A stretch of DNA of 64,000 bases from Phaeodactylibacter xiamenensis (lineage in GTDB: Bacteria; Bacteroidota; Bacteroidia; Chitinophagales; Saprospiraceae): the NCBI RefSeq assembly GCF_000759025.1, contig NZ_JPOS01000033.1, positions 62,001 through 126,000 on the forward strand. Reading direction: 5' to 3'. The translations under genes were made by a program, and so were the position numbers. Below the pieces are notes generated by a model. That model did not search any database. It was not told where the DNA came from and worked only from the letters and a program-made list of their open reading frames with translations. Positions 54,372-62,508 of this stretch are shown in pieces (the stretch's first letter is position 1; each line of letters begins with the position of its first letter).

Positions 54372-55888
54372 AGGGTGTGTAATCTGGCCCCTTTCCAGCC
54401 CGTCGTTTTTTATGCAACTTAGAAGTGCCCGCACTTCCGTAGCTTTAGGGTGTGAAACAAAAAACGACATCCATGCGGGCACGACTCAAAGCTACGATTT
54501 TTCGGTTACATCGCCGCATCCATAAAAATACGCGTCAGCGCCGCCGGCTTAAGGACCAGGTCCGCCACCGCGATGCGATGATAGCAAAGCTCCAGGCCCA
54601 AGTCCGGGAGCTACAAGCCATTACAGCCCCCCAACCCGTGTTTAATTGTGTTTACCCGGCGCAGATGATGGCTCTGGCTGTCTATATTATCTTGCACGGC
54701 GGGTCACTGCGCTGTGCTGCAGCCACGGCAGGCTTTTACGCCGAGCTGATGGGCTGGCACTATTCCGCCCCGAGCTGGAAGACGGCCAGCAACTGGGTGC
54801 AGCGCTGCGGGCTGCACGCGCTTGGGCTGACGCACGGCCTGAAGGGCGAATATGTGGGGATACTGGACGCTAGCATTGAGGTCGGCAAGGAGCAGCTGCT
54901 GTTGCTGCTGGGCGTCAAAGCCGATGCTGCCGCCCAGCAGCGCCCCTTGCGAATAGAAGATGTCAGCGTACTGGGCATGGAAGTCCAACAGTCCTGGACG
55001 GGTGCGGCAGTAGCAGATTTCATCCAGCGTAATATGCGCCTGCGCCCTGGAGCCAGCCTAAGCTACGTGGTCTGCGACCAGGGGGCCAATTTGCTGGCGG
55101 CATTGAGGTCTTTGGGCTTGCCTTGGGTCAGCGACTGCAGCCATGTGATGATGAACCTGGCAAAAGCGCTGTTCAAGGACGATGTGGCACTGAGCCGCCT
55201 GTACGCACAGGTAGGCACGCTGCGCCAGCAGCTGGCGCTGACAGACTGGTCGTTTATCTTGCCGCCCAGCCTGCGGGACAAAGACCGTTTCCTCCGTATC
55301 TTTACTTTGGTAGGCTGGATGGGCCGTATCGACAGCTATTGGCCGATGCTCCCGGCCTCCATGCGAGCCAGGCTCTCGTTTTGCCGGGGCGTCTGGCTCC
55401 GCCTCCGGCTAAGCCAGTTTTACAGCCTGCTCGCCCTGACGGCCAGCGTGCTCAAAAGCCGCGGGCTAAGCGCGGACAGCTACGCAGAGTGGCGTGCGCA
55501 AGTCAATGGCTACCGCATTACGCAACACGTCATGACCCGCCAGGCCAACGCTTTTATCGATGGGATGGACACCTACTTTGCAAGCTATGCAAGCTGGTAT
55601 GAGGAGGGCCGACAAGTACTCTGCTGCTCAGACATTATAGAGAGCATCTTTGGGCGCTACAAAAACAAGGGGGGCATGAAAGCGATCAGCGCCGATGTGC
55701 TTTCCATCGCTCTTTACAATCAGCCAATCACCCTGCAATTTATCCAGCAGGCCATGAAAAACGTCACTGGGCCGCAGCTGCGGCAGTGGCAAAAAGAAAA
55801 CGTCTGCCATAACCGCTTCGGCTTGCGAAAGAGGATGGAAAAGGAGCTCAAAAGCGGTGAAGGCTAAAGCCCTCAGATTACACACCCT
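54372..55888 (+). mobile_element. Insertion sequence, 1517 bp, with 15-bp perfect terminal inverted repeats
   Basis: Left end AGGGTGTGTAATCTG, right end CAGATTACACACCCT (its exact reverse complement). A 12-bp duplication AGTGGTTGAGAT flanks it. One transposase gene fills the element. It is inserted within the antitoxin gene, in the same direction as that gene. Family not assigned: the DDE core is present but no named family signature was confirmed; a long target duplication of 10-13 bases is known for some IS4-type elements. Confidence 0.95.
54452..55867 (+). CDS. DDE-type transposase of the insertion sequence
   Basis: 471 residues from GTG at 54452; an ATG at 54473 (MRARLKATIF) is equally possible. 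A basic N-terminus with a coiled stretch (RRRLKDQVRHRDAMIAKLQA) and a helical DNA-binding part (MMALAVYIILHGGSLRCAAA) lead into an RNase H fold: first Asp in GEYVGILDASIEVG, second Asp in SYVVCDQGANLLAAL, Glu in CSDIIESIFGRYKNKGGM (E followed six residues later by K, as in IS4-type enzymes). Intact, so the element may be active. Confidence 0.9.
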   Translation: MKQKTTSMRARLKATIFRLHRRIHKNTRQRRRLKDQVRHRDAMIAKLQAQVRELQAITAPQPVFNCVYPAQMMALAVYIILHGGSLRCAAATAGFYAELMGWHYSAPSWKTASNWVQRCGLHALGLTHGLKGEYVGILDASIEVGKEQLLLLLGVKADAAAQQRPLRIEDVSVLGMEVQQSWTGAAVADFIQRNMRLRPGASLSYVVCDQGANLLAALRSLGLPWVSDCSHVMMNLAKALFKDDVALSRLYAQVGTLRQQLALTDWSFILPPSLRDKDRFLRIFTLVGWMGRIDSYWPMLPASMRARLSFCRGVWLRLRLSQFYSLLALTASVLKSRGLSADSYAEWRAQVNGYRITQHVMTRQANAFIDGMDTYFASYASWYEEGRQVLCCSDIIESIFGRYKNKGGMKAISADVLSIALYNQPITLQFIQQAMKNVTGPQLRQWQKENVCHNRFGLRKRMEKELKSGEG

Positions 55889-56089
55889 AGTGGTTGAGAT
55901 ACCGGATGGGTTTGACCATCGCAGTGAATACGCAGATTACTTAATGGAGAAGTATAGATGAAGAAGATATTCATTGACACGAATATTGTACTTGATCTGT
56001 TAGGGCAAAGAGCACCGTTTTATCAAGATGCCGCTAAGCTCTTTTCTTTAGCCGATCGAAAAGAAATAAAATTGTGTGTATCTTCTTTA

Positions 56090-56307
56090 TAGTCCGCCAA
56101 CCCAAAATTTGTGATTTCTGACCCCGACGATGAATGTCGGGATTCAAGAACTTGCTCTTTTTCCACCTAGCTGCGTTAAAAGGCCTCGCCGACTTCACCG
56201 TGGGGCCCCTTACCCCACGCTTCGTGTAGGCATCGCCTACGTTTTTCGCCTTGCGAGCTGAAAAAATAGCTGCGCCATAATTTCACAAATCTTAAGTTGT
56301 TGGACTA
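56090..56307. mobile_element. MITE A, 218 bp palindromic element with TA duplication
   Basis: Ends TAGTCCgccaaccc and aagttgttGGACTA, related over about 30 bases as an imperfect inverted repeat, flanked on both sides by TA (56088-56089, 56308-56309). It has no open frame; the interior contains short GC-rich palindromes. TA duplication is the hallmark of Tc1/mariner-IS630 type transposition. No parent transposase is in this window. Confidence 0.85.
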
Positions 56308-56364
56308 TAAGTTTTGCCAATGCAAATTACATTTTATCAAAGCTGAAGTCAAAAGAAGAAGCTA

Positions 56365-56525
56365 GCAGCCTGTCGGAGATGTGCTGATGCGGCGAGAGCG
56401 AGCAAATATTGTTCTGAACAAGGCGCGAAGAAGGAACATAGCCTGAGCTACGTGACTGATGAGCAACGAAGTGCAGAATAATATTTGCCGTTCGCAGACC
56501 ATTGAGCGCCTCTCCGACAGGCTGC
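56365..56525. mobile_element. MITE B, 161 bp palindromic element with TA duplication
   Basis: Perfect 14-base terminal inverted repeats GCAGCCTGTCGGAG / CTCCGACAGGCTGC, flanked by TA on both sides (16 bases perfect when TA is counted). The interior is also partly palindromic: GCAAATATT-TTCTG occurs in both arms. No coding capacity. Inserted in the same PIN toxin as MITE A, with a different sequence. Confidence 0.88.
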
Positions 56526-56761
56526 TAGAGCAATTTTAACAAGGTTCAAGGTATTGGTTGAAGTACTTGCACTCGATGATAAGATTTTAGAATTGTCCTT
56601 GAATGATGATGCCTTCAGCGATTTTGAGGATGGATTACAATACTATACAGCGTTGGAAAACGAATCAGATGTCATTATTACAAGAAATTTGAGGGATTTT
56701 AAAACTTCCGCTATTCCGGTTATGACCGCAGGGCAGTATTTGCAGAAGTAATACTTTGCTA

Positions 56762-56789
56762 TAGTCCAACAACTTAGTAGTTTGGACTA
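56762..56789. mobile_element. 28-bp minimal relic related to MITE A
   Basis: TAGTCCAACAACTTA followed by GTAGTTTGGACTA, flanked by TA on each side (56760-56761, 56790-56791). The left arm equals the reverse complement of MITE A's right end, so this looks like two element ends with the interior deleted. It lies 10 bases after the PIN toxin stop. Confidence 0.6.
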
Positions 56790-56806
56790 TAAAACCAAAA
56801 CAATAA

Positions 56807-56944
56807 GGGCTGCTACAGGCGTACGAAGATGGGGATGACTTTCAGGTAGCATTCCAATTGGCTAACCTGAAGGCTCCGAATAAACTTATTTATACGCAAT
56901 ACGAAGTGGTTTGCGACATCGAAGCAAACCACTTCCCAGCGTAG
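56807..56944 (+). pseudogene. Possible fragment of an unknown gene
   Basis: An open frame of 45 codons without a start codon (AYEDGDDFQVAFQLANLKAP and onward, ending CDIEANHFPA) reads like a piece of a real protein, but no family was recognised. It could be chance. It lies between the MITE relic and a set of short inverted repeats. Confidence 0.3.
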
Positions 56945-57034
56945 ATGCTGACCCTCCTGCCTTTAAGGTGGTCAAAGCCTAAAGGCGGCGAGACACGGGC
57001 AAGCATTGAGTAGGTTTGCTGTGGCAAACCACTT
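56904..57034. repeat. Short inverted repeats GCAAACCACTT in the noncoding region before the DUF885-like gene's end
   Basis: AAGTGGTTTGC (56904-56914) pairs with GCAAACCACTT (56924-56934) as an 11-bp stem with a 9-base loop. GCAAACCACTT recurs at 57024-57034, where its GCAAACC pairs with a nearby GGTTTGC (57013-57019). The whole span 56752-57057 holds no intact gene, only the MITE relic, the fragment at 56807 and these hairpins, one of which may end transcription of the leftward gene. Confidence 0.6.
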
Positions 57035-57057
57035 AATCATCAGTATAACTCGAATTT

Positions 57058-58731
57058 TTAATCTGATTTCGAGCCTGCCTCCTTCGTGTTGTGATAAACT
57101 GCTGGTTCTCCAGTGAGCTCCCAATGCCCAAGCGCAATAGGTATGTTGCCCATCGCATTGAGCCGGTCAAAGAAATCCATAGGTACAAAACCGTCAGCCT
57201 CAGGTTCCTGCAAACGGGCAAAGTCTGCCAATGCTGCTTCGACCAGGTATTTTCCCGTAATGTAACTGGTCCCATAACCTGGTTGGCGCAGGTACAGGTG
57301 CTGCTCAAAGATCAACAACTCTTTTTCCGTTTTCATCCAGCCTCTTGGGGTGTACTCAGAATGAATCTTCCCTGCTTCCTCCATCGTCATTTCATTGGCG
57401 TGTGCATAGAGGGAACCCAGGCCCCGGGCAGCACGCTGGGCAATCAGGATGTACACAATTTCCCTTACTCTGGGGTCATCATCGTACAGTCCGGCCTGCA
57501 GGAACATTTCCTCCACAGCCGTAGCGACACCTTCACTGCGTGAATCAAAGATGTTATACAGTAGGGCCTCACGTCGAATCTCATTGGGATGAGGCTCATT
57601 ATCCATACGGGCCAGTTCAAACCAGTGGTAAAAGTGGGAATAAAGGGGACGTGGATCATAGTGCGCCGTAATCCAGAAGAAGTGCCGGTCTTCCTCCGGG
57701 ATGTACGCCCCGAGGTGTTCGCGGAGTGCAGGTTCAAAATATGCTTTGACCGTTACCATCTGATCCTGTTCTAAAAAGTAGAGTAAACTTTTCGCAGACC
57801 GCTCTGCCAGCTCGGCGTAAGCTTCGGGGCTGTTAGCCGCTGTCAGTTCCGGAAGGTCACGATTGCGATGCTCCTCCAGCTTTAGTGCGGACCAGGCCCG
57901 GGCAAGTTCCCGTTTCATGAGCATTACCTCGTCCTCCCAGGTCATGGGTACCAGATGAACATTTTGCAGGTACCAGGTATAGTTGTCTTTTCCGATTCCT
58001 GAAGGGCCAGTCTTATTGCCGGCTTCAGCCTCCAGCCAACGGACGAGCTCATCTGTGGAGGCGATGGCAGCTTCTATGGTTTCCATCAACTCCTCGTCAC
58101 CTTCCACGCCCGGTTGTTGAATGATCGCTTTCAGGTCGCTGCTTTGGGTGCGGATATCCCGTATTCCGGCTATCCAGAGATCACGGGCATTACCCGTCAG
58201 GTTGAGCTGAGCTTGTTTATTAAGAGGAGGGATGACTTTGAGGTCCTTAATAAGCCGGGCTCTTTCTGAAGTGCTCAGCGGAAACGCGTATGTCCATATC
58301 TCAGTCGTGCGATGATGCGTTGGCCCTTCGTGGGCAGGCACATCAGACCTGTAGGTCCAGAGTGATTTATAAAATGCAGGGTCTCTTGCCCAGGGGCGCA
58401 GGATGCGATCATTGAAATCATAGCCATTCATTTCTGCCCAAACCAGCGCCCAGTCCACCCGCTGTGGAACCGTCCACTCACTGGTATCCATAGCCAAAAG
58501 CGCTTCCTGTAGCTGCTCAAAAGCAGGCCGGCGGGCTTTGAAGGTCTGAGCGGTATAATCTGGCGCCCCTTCGCGTAAAGGAGGCGTTTCAAAAGCACGC
58601 CATTCCTGGAATAAACTTTTAAGCGCCGCATAGCTCGCCGGAGTGGATTTGCTGGTATACGCACTGCCCGGCAGGGTGGGAAAGAGCAAAAAAGATAATA
58701 TCAATATGGACAGGAAACGGGATGTATTCAT
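57058..58731 (-). CDS. Secreted DUF885-like protein
   Basis: 557 residues with a signal peptide ([20 protein letters not shown], 1-25). The helical layout and blocks such as [19 protein letters not shown] and [16 protein letters not shown] resemble the DUF885 family of M32/thermolysin-like helical metallopeptidases, which usually carry HExxPGHH and EGWAxYxE. Here the second block is altered ([10 protein letters not shown]) and no HExxH is seen, so the zinc site appears lost. It may be a non-enzymatic relative or a different helical family. No partner gene is adjacent. Confidence 0.65.
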   Translation of the reverse strand: MNTSRFLSILILSFLLFPTLPGSAYTSKSTPASYAALKSLFQEWRAFETPPLREGAPDYTAQTFKARRPAFEQLQEALLAMDTSEWTVPQRVDWALVWAEMNGYDFNDRILRPWARDPAFYKSLWTYRSDVPAHEGPTHHRTTEIWTYAFPLSTSERARLIKDLKVIPPLNKQAQLNLTGNARDLWIAGIRDIRTQSSDLKAIIQQPGVEGDEELMETIEAAIASTDELVRWLEAEAGNKTGPSGIGKDNYTWYLQNVHLVPMTWEDEVMLMKRELARAWSALKLEEHRNRDLPELTAANSPEAYAELAERSAKSLLYFLEQDQMVTVKAYFEPALREHLGAYIPEEDRHFFWITAHYDPRPLYSHFYHWFELARMDNEPHPNEIRREALLYNIFDSRSEGVATAVEEMFLQAGLYDDDPRVREIVYILIAQRAARGLGSLYAHANEMTMEEAGKIHSEYTPRGWMKTEKELLIFEQHLYLRQPGYGTSYITGKYLVEAALADFARLQEPEADGFVPMDFFDRLNAMGNIPIALGHWELTGEPAVYHNTKEAGSKSD

Positions 58732-59066
58732 TCGTTTTTTGTAGAAATATACGAAAACGCATAAACAGGAAGGAGGCTACAAGGCTGGAAAACAAGAGGG
58801 CAATGGCTGTTGTGCCTCAAGATGAACAGGGCTTTATTCGATGCAGGGGCATTTTACCTTTTCCTTTTGAATTAAGAAGCCTTAAAGACTATACCGGCAG
58901 CGCCTCCCGCAACCGCTTCACCACCTCATAAGCGGCCGGGCAGATCGTCGTATTCTTCAGCGTTAAATCCAGGATTTGGGAAAGCGCTGTCCACAAGAGG
59001 CGACTTTGGCGCACTTCTGACCGCCGACCCTTGCGAATCCACTCCAAAAGGCTGTATCTTGCCCCT
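58732..59066. other. Noncoding region with a possible 3' gene relic
   Basis: 335 bases between the divergent DUF885-like gene and the first tandem AAA-ATPase-like gene. On the minus strand a frame ending at 58889 gives LTLKNTTICPAAYEVVKRLR then EALPV and stop, protein-like and perhaps the tail of a lost gene; no family recognised. From about 58995 the sequence belongs to the tandem duplication. A TATCTTGC box lies at 59055-59062, just before the ATG. Confidence 0.4.
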
Positions 59067-62000
59067 ATGAAGTACCCCATTGGCATACAAAGCTTCCGCA
59101 AAATCCGCGAAGAGGGATATGTGTACGTGGACAAGACCCGGCAGATTTACGACCTGATGGGGCATGGGAATTATTTTTTTCTGTCCCGGCCGCGCCGCTT
59201 CGGCAAGTCGCTTCTGCTGTCTACATTGTACGAGTTGTATACCGGTCAGGAAACACTGTTCCGGGATTTATGGATACATGCGCACTGGGATTGGCAGGCA
59301 GCGCCCCGGCCAGTCATCTGGCTGAAGTTTGCCCAAATAGATTACAAAACGAAAGGGTTGGAGGCAGCGCTGTTGGCCGAGGTCCATCGTGTCGCGAAGG
59401 AGCTGGGGGTAAGCCTGTCTGAAGATACCCTGAAAAGCAGTTTTTCAGAGTTGCTGTACGAGGTGGGGCGATCGCAGAAGGTTGTTCTGCTCATAGACGA
59501 GTACGATAAACCGATCATTGATTATCTGGACGACACGCCGCAAGCAGAAGCGAACCGGGATGTCCTGAAGAATTTTTACTCGGTGCTCAAAGATGCTGAC
59601 CCTTACATTGAGTTTCTGTTCCTGACCGGGGTGTCCGCCTTCAGCAAAGTGAGTATTTTTTCGGACCTGAACAACCTGTCCAACATTACCCTTTCCCCTC
59701 AGGGCTACACCTTGCTGGGCATCACACAGGAAGAGCTGGACACGGTTTTTGAAACTCCCATGCAGGCCCACGACCGCGACAAAGTGCGCGAGTGGTACAA
59801 CGGCTACAGCTGGGGCGGGGAGGAGCGCCTGTACAACCCGTTTTCCATCCTGCGTTTTTTGCAGAGCGGGCAGTACCAGAACTACTGGTTTGAGACGGGC
59901 ACACCGACGTTTCTGGTCAAAGAAATGCGCGACAAGCAGTTCTACGAGGTCTCAGGGATAGAAGCAGCAGTAAGCGACCTCAGCAACTTCGATTACCGTC
60001 ACCTCAACCCTGTCAGTGTACTGTTTCAGACTGGGTACCTGACGATCCGTCACTACGAGCCAGAGGACTACCTGTACACATTGGATTACCCCAATAAAGA
60101 AGTCCGTTTTTCTTTGGAGCAGGTGCTGTTGGCTACTTATCTGGGGCATCCATCGGAGAGCCCGCTGCCCCGGATTGTCCATTTGAGGCGTGCTTTGCAG
60201 CAGAAAGACTTGCCATCAGCCATTGACATCCTCAATGCGGCTTTCGCCGAAATCCCCTACGAGCACTGGCAAAAAGAGAATGAGCACTTTTACCATGCCC
60301 TCATTCATTTGATTTTCCGGTTGCTGGGCGTGTATGTCCGCTCCGAAGTCCACACCGCCCGCGGCCGCTGCGATGCCCTTGTAGAAACTGCCGATTACCT
60401 CTACGCCTTCGAGTTCAAGCTCGATCGGCCGGTGGCGGAAGCCCTGCGGCAAATCAGGGAGAAAGGCTATCTATCGGCCTACGCGGACAGCCCGAAGGAG
60501 AAGATTGGCGTGGGCGTCAGTTTTTCCACGGAGCAGAAGGGGATTGTGGATTGGGGGGTGGAGGTGGATTAAGCTTCAGATTGAGATAAGTTAGACAAAG
60601 TATTGGGCCAGCGCACTCATTTTGTGATTATAAAGTGCCAGAAAAAGCAGACGGGCGCTCTGTGAAAAGAGGTGACTTTGGCGCACTTATGACCGCCGCC
60701 CCTTGCGTATCCGCTCCAAAAGGCTGTATCTTGCCCCTATGAAGTACCCCATTGGCATACAAAGCTTCCGCAAAATCCGCGAAGAGGGATATGTGTACGT
60801 GGACAAGACCCGGCAGATTTACGACCTGATGGGGCATGGGAATTATTTTTTTCTGTCCCGGCCGCGCCGCTTCGGCAAGTCGCTTCTGCTGTCTACATTG
60901 TACGAGTTGTATACCGGTCAGGAAGCACTGTTCCGGGATTTATGGATACATGCGCACTGGGATTGGCAGGCAGCGCCCCGGCCAGTCATCTGGCTGAAGT
61001 TTGCCCAAATAGATTACAAAACGAAAGGGTTGGAGGCAGCGCTGTTGGCCGAGGTCCATCGTGTCGCGAAGGAGCTGGGGGTAAGCCTGTCTGAAGATAC
61101 CCTGAAAAGCAGTTTTTCAGAGTTGCTGTACGAGGTGGGGCGATCGCAGAAGGTTGTTCTGCTCATAGACGAGTACGATAAACCGATCATTGATTATCTG
61201 GACGACACGCCGCAAGCAGAAGCGAACCGGGATGTCCTGAAGAATTTTTACTCGGTGCTCAAAGATGCTGACCCCTATATCGAGTTTTTGTTCCTGACCG
61301 GGGTGTCCGCCTTCAGCAAAGTGAGTATTTTTTCGGACCTGAACAACCTGTCCAACATTACCCTTTCCCCTCAGGGCTACACCTTGCTGGGTATCACCCA
61401 GGAAGAGCTGGACACGGTTTTTGAGGCCTCTATGCAGGCCCACGACCGCAGCAAGGTGCGCGAGTGGTACAACGGCTACAGCTGGGGCGGGGAGGAGCGC
61501 CTGTACAACCCGTTTTCCATCCTGCGTTTTTTGCAGAGCGGGCAGTACCAGAACTACTGGTTTGAGACGGGCACACCGACGTTTCTGGTGGGGGAAATGC
61601 GCAAGCACCGTTTCTTTAATATGTCTGGCTTTCAGACGGCCATTAATGACCTGGTCAATTTTGATTATGCACGCTTAAACCCTATCAGCGTACTGTTTCA
61701 GACCGGCTATCTGACCATCCGCCACTACGACCCTGAGCTGCTCATCTATACCCTTGATTACCCAAACCGTGAAGTGCGCTCCTCTTTGGAACAGCTCCTC
61801 ATGAGCGAATACATGGACTATCCGCCGCAGGGTGCGCTGCCCAGGGTCGTTAATATCCTGCAAGCATTGCGCCACCGAGATTTAGAGGCTGTGGTGGACA
61901 TCCTCAATGCGGCTTTCGCCGAAATCCCCTACGAGCACTGGCAAAAAGAGAATGAACACTTTTACCACGCGCTCATCCACCTTACCTTCAGCCTCTTGGG

Positions 62001-62239
62001 GGCTTACACCCGCTCTGAAGTCCACACGGCCCGCGGCCGCTGCGATGCCCTTGTGGAAACCGCCGATTACCTTTACGCCTTCGAGTTCAAGCTCGACCGG
62101 CCGGTGGCGGAAGCCCTGCAGCAAATCCGGGAGAAAGGCTACCTGTCGGCCTACGCGGACAGCCCGAAGGAGAAGATTGGCGTGGGCGTCAGTTTTTCCA
62201 CGGAGCAGAAGGGGATTGTGGATTGGGGGGTGGAGGGCG
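58995..62239 (+). repeat. Tandem duplication of a 1.57-kb unit (two copies, offset 1672 bp)
   Basis: 58995-60567 and 60667-62239 are copies of one unit that includes 70 bases before the ATG and nearly all of the coding region. The first 850 coding bases are almost identical. A 307-bp block (59918-60224 against 61590-61896) is strongly divergent without any length change; the flanks return to near identity, with another small divergent patch around 60303-60357. A sharply bounded divergent block between near-identical flanks points to gene conversion or block exchange. Confidence 0.85.
59067..60572 (+). CDS. AAA-ATPase-like/PD-(D/E)XK protein, tandem copy 1
   Basis: 501 residues from the ATG at 59067 (MKYPIGIQSFRKIREEGYVY); an earlier TTG in frame is less likely. 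Same architecture as the gene at 6105: P-loop variant RPRRFGKSLLLSTLYELYTG, VVLLIDEYDKPIIDYL, FLTGVSAFSKVSIFSDLN, and the nuclease-like HTARGRCDALVETADYLYAF with the EFK ending. The block 285-386 differs sharply from copy 2. Function unknown. Confidence 0.9.
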   Translation: MKYPIGIQSFRKIREEGYVYVDKTRQIYDLMGHGNYFFLSRPRRFGKSLLLSTLYELYTGQETLFRDLWIHAHWDWQAAPRPVIWLKFAQIDYKTKGLEAALLAEVHRVAKELGVSLSEDTLKSSFSELLYEVGRSQKVVLLIDEYDKPIIDYLDDTPQAEANRDVLKNFYSVLKDADPYIEFLFLTGVSAFSKVSIFSDLNNLSNITLSPQGYTLLGITQEELDTVFETPMQAHDRDKVREWYNGYSWGGEERLYNPFSILRFLQSGQYQNYWFETGTPTFLVKEMRDKQFYEVSGIEAAVSDLSNFDYRHLNPVSVLFQTGYLTIRHYEPEDYLYTLDYPNKEVRFSLEQVLLATYLGHPSESPLPRIVHLRRALQQKDLPSAIDILNAAFAEIPYEHWQKENEHFYHALIHLIFRLLGVYVRSEVHTARGRCDALVETADYLYAFEFKLDRPVAEALRQIREKGYLSAYADSPKEKIGVGVSFSTEQKGIVDWGVEVD

Positions 62240-62244
62240 TTTAG
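60739..62244 (+). CDS. AAA-ATPase-like/PD-(D/E)XK protein, tandem copy 2
   Basis: 501 residues from the ATG at 60739. The first 285 residues are almost the same as copy 1. Then FLVGEMRKHRFFNMSGFQTA and onward is a variant block to about residue 386, after which identity returns (DILNAAFAEIPYEHWQKENE). The nuclease-like end is intact. The two copies share their promoter-proximal sequence, so they are probably expressed alike. Confidence 0.9.
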   Translation: MKYPIGIQSFRKIREEGYVYVDKTRQIYDLMGHGNYFFLSRPRRFGKSLLLSTLYELYTGQEALFRDLWIHAHWDWQAAPRPVIWLKFAQIDYKTKGLEAALLAEVHRVAKELGVSLSEDTLKSSFSELLYEVGRSQKVVLLIDEYDKPIIDYLDDTPQAEANRDVLKNFYSVLKDADPYIEFLFLTGVSAFSKVSIFSDLNNLSNITLSPQGYTLLGITQEELDTVFEASMQAHDRSKVREWYNGYSWGGEERLYNPFSILRFLQSGQYQNYWFETGTPTFLVGEMRKHRFFNMSGFQTAINDLVNFDYARLNPISVLFQTGYLTIRHYDPELLIYTLDYPNREVRSSLEQLLMSEYMDYPPQGALPRVVNILQALRHRDLEAVVDILNAAFAEIPYEHWQKENEHFYHALIHLTFSLLGAYTRSEVHTARGRCDALVETADYLYAFEFKLDRPVAEALQQIREKGYLSAYADSPKEKIGVGVSFSTEQKGIVDWGVEGV

Positions 62245-62508
62245 CGATGTGCGCTTTCAGGAAGTGTTAATTTTCTCGGTCAACATTGCAGGTTTAAAAA
62301 TATTGGCTTATATTTGGTGGAATTGTATATTTTTATTTTTTGATTCTTAAATATAGAGCTCTATGAAACCCCCCCCCGGTTCCCATTGCTGTTTCAAAAC
62401 TTAATTTGGTTTTTGCTGTGCGTTCTGATAGTGTTATCAGCCCGCTTTTGATTCCTTTAACCTTGCGCCAAATGGCAAGCTGTAGGCTGCCTTAATCTGT
62501 ATACCTCA

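Larger units (their letters stand above)
54187..55961 (+). pseudogene. DUF6364-like antitoxin, interrupted by an insertion sequence
   Basis: The 5' part (54187-54371) encodes MDKKLTLSLDERVIEKAKVY and onward, a ribbon-helix-helix-type antitoxin of the DUF6364 kind. After 62 codons an insertion sequence (54372-55888) with a 12-base target duplication interrupts the gene. Joining 54371 to 55901 gives ...SLSGVVEIPDGFDHRSEYADYL and the stop TGA at 55959-55961: 81 codons plus stop, no further damage. The stop overlaps the ATG of the PIN toxin (ATGA), the normal arrangement in such pairs. The broken frame running into the insertion (54136-54525) is not a real gene. Confidence 0.9.
55958..56751 (+). 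pseudogene. PIN-domain toxin, split by two palindromic insertions
   Basis: The gene begins with ATG overlapping the antitoxin stop. Piece 1 (55958-56089): MKKIFIDTNIVLDLLGQRAP, with the first catalytic Asp in IDTN. MITE A (56090-56307) follows. Piece 2 (56310-56364): SFANANYILSKLKSKEEA. MITE B (56365-56525) follows. Piece 3 (56528-56751): ...NDDAFSDFEDGLQYYTALEN and ESDVIITRNLRDFKTS, with the later acidic residues. Without the two insertions and one copy of each TA duplication the frame is 136 residues and free of stops: a complete PIN RNase toxin of the VapC type. The small frame at 56554 is only its tail. Confidence 0.9.

Noticed and set aside
54136-54525. A 129-codon open frame at the insertion sequence border
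   Set aside because: It is the antitoxin start running into the insertion sequence end; not a native gene.
56554-56751. A small 65-codon gene
   Set aside because: It is the third piece of the PIN toxin, in frame with the earlier pieces once the insertions are removed.
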